Positions 39,542-47,656 of a DNA stretch of 63,251 nucleotides are shown piece after piece. This DNA comes from Bacteroidaceae bacterium (lineage in GTDB: Bacteria; Bacteroidota; Bacteroidia; Bacteroidales; Bacteroidaceae), in the NCBI GenBank assembly GCA_017535725.1, contig JAFXTO010000055.1:1-63251 (forward strand), written 5' to 3'. Below the pieces are notes generated by a model. It saw only the letters and a list, made by a program, of their open reading frames with translations, did not search any database and was not told the origin of the DNA. Position 1 is the stretch's first letter. The number at the start of each line of letters is the position of its first letter. The position numbers and the translations under genes are program-made.

Positions 39542-40124
39542 AGATTTTCGCAGTCTTCTTGACTACTGCAATCAGATAGCCCAATGCGATGAAGGCACCA
39601 GGTGCGAGGACGAAAAGGAGCATGCCGTAGTTCTCGCTGTAGAGCTCAGCACCAAAGATCTTTCCTGTACCAAGGAGTTCGCGAATGCCACCAAGGAGAG
39701 TCAGAGCGATGGTGAAACCGAGACCGATACCAATACCGTCGAAGAGACTCTCGATTGGACCGTTCTTGGCCGCAAAGGCTTCTGCACGGCCGAGGATGAT
39801 GCAGTTGACAACGATGAGCGGGATGAACAGACCGAGGGTCTTGTATACCTCGGGGGTGAAGGCCTGCATAATCATCTGCAAGGCCGTAACGAGGCTGGCA
39901 ATCACCACGATATATGAGGGGATGCGCACCTGGTCGGGCACGAGATTCTTGATGCAGGAAATAATCAGGTTGGAAAAGATGAGCACAGCCATCGTAGCCA
40001 GACCCATTGACATTCCATTGATGGCGCTGGAAGTGGTTCCCAACGTCGGGCACATACCAAGGAGCAGAACGAAGGTGGGGTTCTCCTTGAGGATGCCGTT
40101 CCATAAAATCTTGAAATATTTCAT
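39540..40124 (-). CDS. rnfE: Rnf complex subunit E
   Basis: 194 residues, six helices. Typical segments are ILKENPTFVLLLGMCPTLGT, FSNLIISCIKNLVPDQVRIP, YIVVIASLVTALQMIMQAF and LFIPLIVVNCIILGRAEAFA. It forms the membrane pair with RnfA. The stop codon is completed by the neighbouring palindromic element. It starts 12 bp after rnfG. Confidence 0.97.
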   Translation of the reverse strand: MKYFKILWNGILKENPTFVLLLGMCPTLGTTSSAINGMSMGLATMAVLIFSNLIISCIKNLVPDQVRIPSYIVVIASLVTALQMIMQAFTPEVYKTLGLFIPLIVVNCIILGRAEAFAAKNGPIESLFDGIGIGLGFTIALTLLGGIRELLGTGKIFGAELYSENYGMLLFVLAPGAFIALGYLIAVVKKTAKI

Positions 40125-40136
40125 AGTCGTTTCTCC

Positions 40137-40745
40137 TTAGTTTTTGGGTTGTTGCTGTTGACTTGCACCTGTCTGGCCATCCGTTGCACTGGCACCAGCG
40201 TAGGCGTGGAAGGCCACGTTAACGGCACGGAGGAAGGCACGGGAAGTGATGGTGGAAGCGGTGATGGCATCCACGTCGCCGCCGTCCTTACTGACGGTCA
40301 GTTCTTTCTCGCCGGGGTTCTTGCCGATGATGTCACCCTTCTCGCCTTTCTGGAACCAAAGACCTGCCTTGGCTCCCAAGCCAGGGGTCTCGGCATGTTC
40401 GAGGACGGTGTAGCCTTTGATGGAGCCCTCATCGGCAAAGCCGACAAGTACGCTGAGTTTTCCGCCAAAGCCATTGGGGTCGATGGCCTGAACAGCAACG
40501 CCCTTATCGGTGGTATAGATGACGACATCATTACCGTTGGCATCCTGTACGGTCTTGGTATCTTGCACCATAGCGTCAGAAACGCCAAGCACGCTGTTGA
40601 TACCTTCGGCCAAAGTACGCGCCTTGTTCTCTTCAATGGGGCCTGCGGTGATTTCGTTCACGTAGGCCAATGCTCCAGCTGCCACAACTGAGATGAGCGT
40701 CAGCACGATGAGCATATTGGGAAGTGTTGATGGTAATTTCTTCAT
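40137..40745 (-). CDS. rnfG: Rnf complex subunit G (FMN-binding)
   Basis: 202 residues: one N-terminal membrane helix (NMLIVLTLISVVAAGALAYV) and a periplasmic FMN-binding domain. The covalent flavinylation site is in VDAITASTITSRAFLRAV, where T precedes I-T-S as in D-A-I-x-x-A/S-T-x-T/S. GKLSVLVGFADEGSIKGY and HAETPGLGAKA are other family marks. A Q/P-rich tail (SQQQQPKN) ends it. It passes electrons between RnfC/D and the membrane core. Confidence 0.95.
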   Translation of the reverse strand: MKKLPSTLPNMLIVLTLISVVAAGALAYVNEITAGPIEENKARTLAEGINSVLGVSDAMVQDTKTVQDANGNDVVIYTTDKGVAVQAIDPNGFGGKLSVLVGFADEGSIKGYTVLEHAETPGLGAKAGLWFQKGEKGDIIGKNPGEKELTVSKDGGDVDAITASTITSRAFLRAVNVAFHAYAGASATDGQTGASQQQQPKN

Positions 40746-40752
40746 AATAACA

Positions 40753-40895
40753 GACCCCCTCTCCGCTCCCCCTCAAGGGGGAGAACAGAATGTATTTGAG
40801 CGGATGAGGTTATTAGGGTCATTCTTTAATTATTATAGTTTACAATTCTTAAATGGTGACCACTCTCCCCCTTGAGGGGGAGTGAGGAGGGGGTC
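40753..40895. repeat. Palindromic element B between rnfD and rnfG
   Basis: 143 bp, ends GACCCCCTCTCCG / GAGGAGGGGGTC with CTCCCCCTCAAGGGGGAG and CTCCCCCTTGAGGGGGAG hairpins. It differs from element C at about four positions. Flanking bases are shared too: CATAATAACA on one side and TTCTATTTCTT on the other. Confidence 0.9.
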
Positions 40896-40897
40896 TT

Positions 40898-41875
40898 CTA
40901 TTTCTTTACCTCCCCGAAACGTTTAGGTTTGACGTAAGTGTTGATAAGTGGAGTGAAGCCGTTCATGATGAGGATGGCGAAGCTCATGCCCTCGGGATAG
41001 GAACCGAAGTCACGGATGAGCACCGTCAGTACACCGATGGCCACACCATAGATGAGCTGGCCCTTACCCGTCATGGGCGAGGTCACATAATCCGTTGCCA
41101 TGAAGCAGGCACCGAGCATGAGACCACCAGAGAGGATGACCTGGAAAGGATCTGCATAGCTGGGATTGATGAGGTGGAAGAGTCCTGCGAGCACGAAGAC
41201 CGTGCCGAGAATGCTGATAGGAATGTGCCAGGTGATAATCTTGCGGACGAGCATGAAGATGCAACCGATGAGCAAGCAGAGGGCACTAACCTCACCGAGT
41301 GAACCACCCGTCTGTCCCATGAGCATGTCGAGGGAGGAAGGCAGGTTACTGAGCAGGCTGGCATCACCCGTCTTGATGGCTTCCTTCATGATGGCCAGTG
41401 GCGTGGCTGCAGTCTCCACATCGACATAGCCCATCTGACCGCTAACGGGCCAAGTGGTCATCTGAACGGGGAAGGAGATCAACAGGAAAACACGCCCCAC
41501 GAGAGCGGGGTTGAAGGGGTTCGTGCCCAGACCACCAAAGGTCATCTTACCGATGCCGATGGCAACGAGAGCACCAATGATGATAATCCAGATGGGAAGA
41601 TTCGAGGGCAGGTTGAAGCCGAGGAGCAGACCCGTCAGCACGGCAGAGCCGTCGCAGATGGTCAGCTTCTCGCGACCGAGGATGAAGCGTGTGATGGCCC
41701 ACTCAAAGAACACGCAAGCAGCCACCGACGTTGCAAGGACGATGGCAGACCCCAGTCCGAAGAAGTAGAGCGAAGCTATCAGGGCAGGCACGAGCGCAAT
41801 GCACACGCCGTACATATTCTTCTGCACCGAGTCGCCGCCATGGACGTGGGGTGAAAGGGAAATGATGGGTTTCAT
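40898..41875 (-). CDS. rnfD: Rnf complex subunit D
   Basis: 325 residues. The start MKPIISLSPHVHGGDSVQKN and helices such as GVCIALVPALIASLYFFGLG are typical. GFNLPSNLPIWIIIIGALVA, GLGTNPFNPALVGRVFLL and VDVETAATPLAIMKE follow; the threonine in the last is the expected FMN ester site. RnfD spans the membrane and carries flavin in the electron path. It is flanked on both sides by nearly identical palindromic elements. Confidence 0.97.
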   Translation of the reverse strand: MKPIISLSPHVHGGDSVQKNMYGVCIALVPALIASLYFFGLGSAIVLATSVAACVFFEWAITRFILGREKLTICDGSAVLTGLLLGFNLPSNLPIWIIIIGALVAIGIGKMTFGGLGTNPFNPALVGRVFLLISFPVQMTTWPVSGQMGYVDVETAATPLAIMKEAIKTGDASLLSNLPSSLDMLMGQTGGSLGEVSALCLLIGCIFMLVRKIITWHIPISILGTVFVLAGLFHLINPSYADPFQVILSGGLMLGACFMATDYVTSPMTGKGQLIYGVAIGVLTVLIRDFGSYPEGMSFAILIMNGFTPLINTYVKPKRFGEVKK

Positions 41876-41882
41876 AATAACA

Positions 41883-42025
41883 GACCCCCTCTCCGCTCCC
41901 CCTCAAGGGGGAGGACAGAATGTATTTGAGCGGATGAGGTTATTAGGGTCATTCTTTAATTATTATAGTTTACAATTCTTGAAAGGTGACCACTCTCCCC
42001 CTTGAGGGGGAGTGAGGAGGGGATC
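41883..42025. repeat. Palindromic element C between rnfC and rnfD
   Basis: 143 bp and about 97 percent identical to element B, including about 10 bp of flank on each side. One end reads GAGGAGGGGATC, with one base changed. It begins 7 bp beyond the rnfD start codon and ends just before the rnfC stop. Confidence 0.9.
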
Positions 42026-42027
42026 TT

Positions 42028-43398
42028 CTATTTCTTACTAATGCTCTCCATGTGCCTTGCCTTGATGATGCCCATCACGGTCTGCTTGGCCACGCGGATA
42101 TTGTCGAGCAGAGGACGGTTGCTGGGGCAGGTGAAGGCGCAGGAGCCACATTCGATGCAGGAGGTGACGTCGTTCTTCTCGCAGCCGTCCCAGTCTTTCA
42201 GGCGGGTGTAGGAAGCAAGGAGATAGGGTTCAAGGCCCATCGGGCAGGCGCTAACGCACTTAGCACAACGGATGCAGGGTGAAACCTCACCACGACGGCT
42301 TTCCTTCTCCGTCATCAGCAACAGGCCGCTGGAACCTTTCGTCACAGGCACTTCTAACGACATCAGGGCACGTCCCATCATAGGACCTCCACCGATGATC
42401 TTACCCGTATCTTCGGGCAGACCACCAGCCTCGTCAATGAGCTGTTGCATGGGCGTACCGATGCGGGCGAGGAAGTTCGAAGGTTGCTTCACGCTCTTGC
42501 CCGTCACAGTGATGATGCGCTCAATAAGGGGCTTGTTCTTCGTCACGGCCTCATAGATGGCATACACCGTACCTACGTTTTGCACGATGGCACCCACGTT
42601 GATGGGCAAGGCAGGTGGTGCAGGCACCTGACGGCCAATGACGGCATCGATGAGCTGTTTCTCACCGCCCTGCGGGTACTTGACCTTCAGGGGAACGACC
42701 TCGATGCCGGGGTACTGGGCAGCCTTCTCTTTCAGGAGGTCTGTGAGCAGCTTGATGGCATCGGGTTTGTTCATCTCAATACCGATGTACGCCTTGGGAC
42801 AGTTCACGGCATGTTTGATGAGCTGGATGCCAACGAGGATCTGTTCGGGCTTCTCGAGCATCAGACGATGGTCTGCCGTAAGGTAGGGCTCACACTCTAC
42901 GGCATTGACGATAATGGCCTCGGCCTTCGTTCCGGGAGGAGGCATCAGCTTGATGCCTGTAGGGAAGGTGGCGCCGCCCATACCTACAATGCCGGCTGCC
43001 TTAATGCGATTGACGACCTCAGCGGCTGTGATGCCGCCCAGTTCCTTGAAGGTCACGAGTTTGTCCGAACGGTCGATAGTCTCCAGCCATTCATCGCCTT
43101 CGACATCAACGACGACAGCCATGCGGCGAGTGCCACTGCTATCAAGCACAGCATCAACTTTCGACACCTTGCCGCTGACGCTGGAGAAGACAGGGACAGA
43201 GAGACCTTTGCCAGCCTCGCCAAGCAGGGTTCCGACCTTCACCTCGTCGCCTTTCTTCACAACGGGCACAGCGGGAGCACCGATATGCTGGAACATCGAG
43301 AAGACAGCCTGCTTGGGAATAGCAGCAACCTTAATAGGGCTGGCAGCAGAGAGTTTGTTTTCGGCGGGATGTACACCGCCAATATGGAATGTCTTCAT
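42028..43398 (-). CDS. rnfC: Rnf complex subunit C
   Basis: 456 residues. The N-terminal RnfC domain opens FHIGGVHPAENKLSAASPIK. The NADH/FMN-binding region shows GIVGMGGATFPTGIKLMPP and VNAVECEPYLTADHRLML. Two 4Fe-4S sets, CIRCAKCVSACPMGLEPYL and CIECGSCAFTCPSNRPLLD, close the protein. RnfC is the peripheral NADH-side subunit. Length is typical of the short form without the C-terminal Ala-rich extension. Confidence 0.97.
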   Translation of the reverse strand: MKTFHIGGVHPAENKLSAASPIKVAAIPKQAVFSMFQHIGAPAVPVVKKGDEVKVGTLLGEAGKGLSVPVFSSVSGKVSKVDAVLDSSGTRRMAVVVDVEGDEWLETIDRSDKLVTFKELGGITAAEVVNRIKAAGIVGMGGATFPTGIKLMPPPGTKAEAIIVNAVECEPYLTADHRLMLEKPEQILVGIQLIKHAVNCPKAYIGIEMNKPDAIKLLTDLLKEKAAQYPGIEVVPLKVKYPQGGEKQLIDAVIGRQVPAPPALPINVGAIVQNVGTVYAIYEAVTKNKPLIERIITVTGKSVKQPSNFLARIGTPMQQLIDEAGGLPEDTGKIIGGGPMMGRALMSLEVPVTKGSSGLLLMTEKESRRGEVSPCIRCAKCVSACPMGLEPYLLASYTRLKDWDGCEKNDVTSCIECGSCAFTCPSNRPLLDNIRVAKQTVMGIIKARHMESISKK

Positions 43399-43424
43399 AT
43401 TAACTAAACGAAGCGAACCCAGCG

Positions 43425-43581
43425 GACTCTCCCCCCTCCCTCCCTGCTAGGGAGGGAGCAGAATGTTTTGCGATTGGAAAGGAATATGTCATGAGAACGC
43501 TATTTTACAATTGATTACAGATAATGTTTATTCTTGAATGGTATTCGCTCCCTCCCTAACAGGGAGGGCGGGGGGAGAGTC
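43425..43581. repeat. Palindromic element D between rnfB and rnfC, entering rnfB
   Basis: The ends GACTCTCCCCCCTCCC and GGGCGGGGGGAGAGTC pair, each with an inner hairpin (CTCCCTCCCTGCTAGGGAGG and CTCCCTCCCTAACAGGGAGG). It is a diverged member of the rnf element family. The right arm lies inside rnfB: positions 43528-43581 are its last codons. Confidence 0.8.
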
Positions 43582-44439
43582 TGGGGAGGGGTCTGCTGCC
43601 GGCTTCTCTTTCCTCGGCGGGAAATTAAATGCGTGGATAGCCTTCTGCGGACATTCGTCCTCACACTTACGGCAAAGCTTGCACTTCTCGGCATCGATGT
43701 GGGCGAGGTTGGCGTCCACGGTGATGGCCTCGAACTTGCAGACCTTCACGCATTTCTGGCATCCGATACAACCAACAGAGCAAGCCTTGCGCGTCTGGGC
43801 GCCCTTGTCCTTGTTGTTACACAGCACTACCACACGGCGGTTCTTCAGCCCTTTCAGGCGAATCTCAATGATGCCGCGCGGACAAGCCTTGGAGCAGGCA
43901 CCGCAGGCGGTACATTTCTCTTCGTCCACCTCTGGCAGACCCGTTTCGGGATTCATGCGAATGGCATCGAACTGACAGGCTGCCACGCAGTCGCCACAAC
44001 CAAGGCAACCAAAGGCACAAGCCGTTTCACCGCTGCCCAGCATCTGCTGCACACGGCAACTCTGGGCACCGTCGAACTCTGCAATACGCGGACGGCTCTC
44101 GCACGTACCGTTACATCGCACCACGGCGACTTTAGGAGCACTGGCCTCGGCCTTCATGCCAAGGATGTCAGCTACCTGCTCCATCACGGGCTGTCCACCT
44201 ACGGGGCAGAGCAGTCCTTCGAGCGAGCCCTTGTCGGCAGCCTTCACGCAGGCTCCGGCGAAGCCAGAACAGCCAGGGAAACCACAACCGCCACAGTTCG
44301 CCTGCGGCAGCACAGCAGCAACCTGCCCAATGCGCTCGTCTTCATGCACAGCGAATTTCTTGGCAGCAAGGAACAGGATGAGCGCACTCACCAGTCCAAT
44401 GGTTCCAAGAACAATCACTGCAATCAGGATTACATTCAT
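43528..44439 (-). CDS. rnfB: Rnf complex subunit B
   Basis: 303 residues. An N-terminal membrane helix (LIAVIVLGTIGLVSALILFL) precedes the special cluster ANCGGCGFPGCSGFAGACV with a later C. Four ferredoxin-type sets follow: CLGCGDCVAACQFDA, CTACGACSKACPRGI, CIGCQKCVKVCKFEA, CKLCRKCEDECPQKA. RnfB receives electrons from ferredoxin. The last 18 or so residues (SPDSPPALPVREGANTIQE) are translated from the arm of palindromic element D and are not part of the family core. Confidence 0.97.
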   Translation of the reverse strand: MNVILIAVIVLGTIGLVSALILFLAAKKFAVHEDERIGQVAAVLPQANCGGCGFPGCSGFAGACVKAADKGSLEGLLCPVGGQPVMEQVADILGMKAEASAPKVAVVRCNGTCESRPRIAEFDGAQSCRVQQMLGSGETACAFGCLGCGDCVAACQFDAIRMNPETGLPEVDEEKCTACGACSKACPRGIIEIRLKGLKNRRVVVLCNNKDKGAQTRKACSVGCIGCQKCVKVCKFEAITVDANLAHIDAEKCKLCRKCEDECPQKAIHAFNFPPRKEKPAADPSPDSPPALPVREGANTIQE

Positions 44440-44469
44440 GTGTTTTTGTTTTTAGTTATTTATTGAGTT

Positions 44470-44580
44470 TTGTAATTTTAAGTTTTTGAGTTTGTAAGTT
44501 TGTAAGTTTATGAGTTGTTGAGTTTTTAAGTTTTTGAGTTATTTCGGCATATCGGCATAACGGAATTTCGGGATTAAGGG
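44470..44580. repeat. AAGTTTTTGAGTTTGTAAG repeats before rnfB
   Basis: The 142-bp gap between rseC and rnfB is made of GAGTTTTTAAG, GTAAGTTTATGAG words and then CGGCATAACGGAATTTCGGG. No gene or clear promoter is seen. Confidence 0.7.
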
Positions 44581-44581
44581 A

Positions 44582-45007
44582 TTAACTTTTTTCTCGAATG
44601 CGAAACGAGAAGCGACGTTGCAAATGGTTGCGAAAAAAAAGAAAGATGACAATGTAATAAACAGCCACCGTCCCTAAAGCCCATAAAGCCCCCTGAATAT
44701 CGCTTCCAGTGAGCTGAATGACCACAAAAAGAACAGGAATAAGCAGCGCCAGCGGCAGTCCGTAGGCAATCATGGCGGCATATCGACCATCGGAGAGATG
44801 CCCATCAAGCACTACTTCCTGCCCTACCTTAAAGCGCGGAGCATCGTGTGTCAGGACATCCACTTCTTTCTCCTTGGCCTCGGCACTGGAGCACATTTGC
44901 TTAGCAGCGCAACCCGAACATGCAGAGGATTGAAGGATTCGCACCCGAACATGCTCACCCTCAACCGATTGCACCACTCCATTGTGGCTAATAATCTGAT
45001 CTATCAT
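44582..45007 (-). CDS. rseC: RseC/MucC-family protein (SoxR-reducing system)
   Basis: 141 residues. It starts MIDQIISHNGVVQSVEGEHV, has the cysteine cluster CSGCAAKQMCSS, a beta-domain (FKVGQEVVLDGHLSDG) and two membrane helices. RseC proteins help Rnf-type systems reduce the SoxR cluster in enterobacteria; in Bacteroidetes the gene regularly heads the rnf operon and its role is unclear. A -7 promoter element lies 35 bp upstream. Confidence 0.9.
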   Translation of the reverse strand: MIDQIISHNGVVQSVEGEHVRVRILQSSACSGCAAKQMCSSAEAKEKEVDVLTHDAPRFKVGQEVVLDGHLSDGRYAAMIAYGLPLALLIPVLFVVIQLTGSDIQGALWALGTVAVYYIVIFLFFRNHLQRRFSFRIREKS

Positions 45008-45041
45008 ATCGTTTTGTCACCTTTGCTTTGCAAAATCGGCA

Positions 45042-45049
45042 CAAAGGTA
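45042..45049 (-). promoter_or_regulatory. -7 element of the rseC-rnf operon promoter
   Basis: TACCTTTG on the minus strand. The -33 position holds alternating CGCGCGCG text and no TTG. Confidence 0.6.
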
Positions 45050-45131
45050 GCATATTTTAATGAGGAACGCGCGCGCGAGGGCAGAAAAAGCAGATTCTTT
45101 CACTAACTTTAACACTTCTCTCTGCCCAAGT

Positions 45132-46814
45132 TTACCGTTTAACCTTCTTTCCATTCACTATGACGATGCCATGATTGGCATTTGTCTCTTGCAAACGACG
45201 TCCACCGAGGTCATAAATACCTTTGACAACGGGAGCAGATGAAGTAGCATGCAGCTCCTTGACACCCGTTGAAGAATCCTCTGAAAACTGCCAGGCATCG
45301 AACTGAACATTGTCATTGGTAGATTCCGTAAAGACGAAGTACACCGTCTTGACTCCCTTGAACTTGGTTTCGTCAAGATCTATCGTGTGGTCGGCAAAGG
45401 AGGTGGACGAAAACTCCACAGAGGCAGATGCAGCACCGGAATTTTTGTTCAGACGAATCTCCAGCTTACCCGTACCCTTGGCTCTCACCGTGAAAGACTT
45501 GGCACCTGATCCGAAATCTACCTTGCGAACCGATGTCCATGAGCCGGCTGGCATCTTGATGTAAAGATTCTCCGAGGCATCATTGCCCAACGTATTCTTT
45601 GAAGTAACGGCCTTGATGTTCTTGAAGTTCTCGTAAGTGATGCCGCCTGAAGAAGCCATCGTCTCCGCCTGCTGTAATTCAAACGGATTCAGATTCTTGA
45701 TGGCAGTAACGCCCGTCTTGGTCAGGGTCATCTTACTGATTTTCTGTGTATTCTCGTTGACTGTCACCTTGTCCACGCCAATGGAACGGAAACCTGATGC
45801 ACCGGTGTTCATGCTGCTTTCCAACAGGGTGGAATGGTAGAACAAGTAATAAGTATCATTGAATTTATGCAGATGGGTGTGATTATTGCCCCACCCCATT
45901 CCAAAATTGCCTTCATTAGGGACATATTCGCCACGATATTCCCAAGAATCAGGATCCAGCGGGTTGTCGCTCACCATATAGCACATGCTGCATGACGAGG
46001 GGGCGGACTGTCCATTGCGCTTCTCAAAGGAGGTCCAGTCATTCCTATCGCTCCACGATGTATTATAGGTATAGACGAAACGACCGTTAATGATATTAAG
46101 TTCGCTGGCCTCAAACAGATAGGGTGCAGGCATGTTGACCGCAGCTCCGTCGAGATCTATCATCGATGATTTCAGTTTGGCGATGCGTGAGTTACCAGGC
46201 CATAGCTTGGAGCCAGACGACTGAGGGTCACCGCCACCAAAAGCAATCCAGCCCACACCGTTTTCGTCTATCACAGCACCTGGGTCAAACACCCAATTAC
46301 AGGGATCCACGCCCGCCATGCCATGACGAATCATGGACTGACTGAGGGGGGAGTTGAAAGGTCCCACAGGTGACTTCGTGCTCTTGATGACACCCACGCT
46401 GCCACCACCATTGGCAAAATAGATGAAAAACTCCTTAGTGCCTCTGGAGGTGGTGCGCCAGACAGCAGAAGGAGCCCACGACTGGCCACACCACGAGCCG
46501 CACACCTTACCGACATCGATGGTTCCATGAAAAGTCCAGTTCACCATGTCATCCGTGGAGAAAACGACCAGCGATTTGATGTTGCCATAGCCGTTACTAC
46601 CAGACTTTTTATTCTGGATAAATTGTTGGTGGTCGTTGGTGCCATAGACATACAGGCGTCCGTCATATTCAAGGGCTGTAGGGTCAGCGCAGAAGACGCA
46701 TGCACTAATAGGATTGCCATTCGATGCTCCTTTGTAGTCGGAAGCAACGGTCTGTGCCTTCGCGTGCAAACTTGCCATCATGATGGCCGTTGCGAAAACC
46801 AATTTTTTTCTCAC
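45132..46814 (-). CDS. Secreted GH43 glycosidase with CBM6
   Basis: 560 residues with a signal peptide (MRKKLVFATAIMMASLHAKA). The five-bladed propeller has the base aspartate in FCADPTALEYDGRLYVYG (about residue 45), the middle aspartate in VFDPGAVIDENG (about 177) and the acid glutamate in LFEASELNII. NNHTHLHKFNDTYYLFY follows. A CBM6-like sandwich covers about residues 380-520 (QQAETMASSGGITYENF, DNVQFDAWQF). The end IYDLGGRRLQETN..IVNGKKVKR is a Prevotella-type C-terminal tail seen on secreted proteins, possibly a type IX sorting signal. Likely an arabinofuranosidase or xylosidase on plant xylan. Confidence 0.94.
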   Translation of the reverse strand: MRKKLVFATAIMMASLHAKAQTVASDYKGASNGNPISACVFCADPTALEYDGRLYVYGTNDHQQFIQNKKSGSNGYGNIKSLVVFSTDDMVNWTFHGTIDVGKVCGSWCGQSWAPSAVWRTTSRGTKEFFIYFANGGGSVGVIKSTKSPVGPFNSPLSQSMIRHGMAGVDPCNWVFDPGAVIDENGVGWIAFGGGDPQSSGSKLWPGNSRIAKLKSSMIDLDGAAVNMPAPYLFEASELNIINGRFVYTYNTSWSDRNDWTSFEKRNGQSAPSSCSMCYMVSDNPLDPDSWEYRGEYVPNEGNFGMGWGNNHTHLHKFNDTYYLFYHSTLLESSMNTGASGFRSIGVDKVTVNENTQKISKMTLTKTGVTAIKNLNPFELQQAETMASSGGITYENFKNIKAVTSKNTLGNDASENLYIKMPAGSWTSVRKVDFGSGAKSFTVRAKGTGKLEIRLNKNSGAASASVEFSSTSFADHTIDLDETKFKGVKTVYFVFTESTNDNVQFDAWQFSEDSSTGVKELHATSSAPVVKGIYDLGGRRLQETNANHGIVIVNGKKVKR

Positions 46815-46853
46815 TATATCTGATTGTTATTACGTTTATTTCGTTTGTTTGCC

Positions 46854-46883
46854 GCAAAATTAGCTAAAATTTCTTAGAAACAA
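46854..46883 (-). promoter_or_regulatory. Promoter of the GH43 gene
   Basis: Minus strand TTG (46883-46881), 18 nt, TAATTTTGC (46862-46854), 40 bp before the start codon. Confidence 0.65.
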
Positions 46884-46984
46884 GCCTGTGAAGATAAAAA
46901 CTTGCACAAACAGCCCCGAAAAGACAGTTTTTTAGATGAATTTCCAGAAAACATCGGTTTCGGACGTAAAAACATACAAGAAAA

Positions 46985-47016
46985 TTGGTTAAAAGAAAGA
47001 AAAGGTGTACCTTTGC
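46985..47016 (+). promoter_or_regulatory. Promoter of udk-mltF-dna2 operon
   Basis: TTGG (TTG 46985-46987), 20 nt, TACCTTTGC (47008-47016): an exact consensus. The start codon of udk is at 47045. Confidence 0.82.
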
Positions 47017-47044
47017 ACCAAATTCATACTCTAAGCAGGACATT

Positions 47045-47656
47045 ATGTATATCATTGGCATCGCAGGCGGCACGGGTTCTGGAAAGACCACCGTGGTACG
47101 CAAAATTGTGGAGACACTGCCAGGCGAAAAGGTGGCAGTGATTCCCCAAGACTCGTATTACAACGACAATACAGACATTCCCATGGAGGAACGCCGGAAG
47201 ATCAACTTCGACCATCCCAATGCGTTCGACTGGAAGCTGCTGATTCATCAGATCAATGAATTGCGTCAGGGTCGTGCCATCGAGCAGCCTACCTACTCCT
47301 ATCTTGAATGCAACCGAATGCCCGAAACGGTACACATCGAGCCGTGCGAAGTCATCATCATCGAAGGCATCATGGCACTCTGCCGCAAAGAGCTGCGCGA
47401 CCTCATGGACCTGAAGATTTTCGTGGATGCAGATCCGGACGACCGCCTCATGCGCGTCATCACCAGGGATATTGTGGAACGAGGACGCACAACACAGATG
47501 GTTATGGATAGATACGTGGACGTCCTTAAGCCCATGCATCTGGAATTTATCGAACCGACCAAACGCTATGCAGACCTCATTATCCCGCAGGGAGGCGAGA
47601 ACCAGAAGGCCATAGAAATCATGCGGACATACATCATTCATAGGTTAAAGCCTTGA
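47045..47656 (+). CDS. udk: Uridine kinase
   Basis: 203 residues from the ATG at 47045. Walker A is GIAGGTGSGKTTVVRKI; QDSYYNDNTDIPMEERRKIN, NFDHPNAFDWKLL, IIIEGIMALC and DPDDRLMRVITRDIVERGR match Udk. It phosphorylates uridine and cytidine in pyrimidine salvage. Its TGA stop overlaps the next start codon, so the following envelope gene is translationally coupled. Confidence 0.97.
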   Translation: MYIIGIAGGTGSGKTTVVRKIVETLPGEKVAVIPQDSYYNDNTDIPMEERRKINFDHPNAFDWKLLIHQINELRQGRAIEQPTYSYLECNRMPETVHIEPCEVIIIEGIMALCRKELRDLMDLKIFVDADPDDRLMRVITRDIVERGRTTQMVMDRYVDVLKPMHLEFIEPTKRYADLIIPQGGENQKAIEIMRTYIIHRLKP

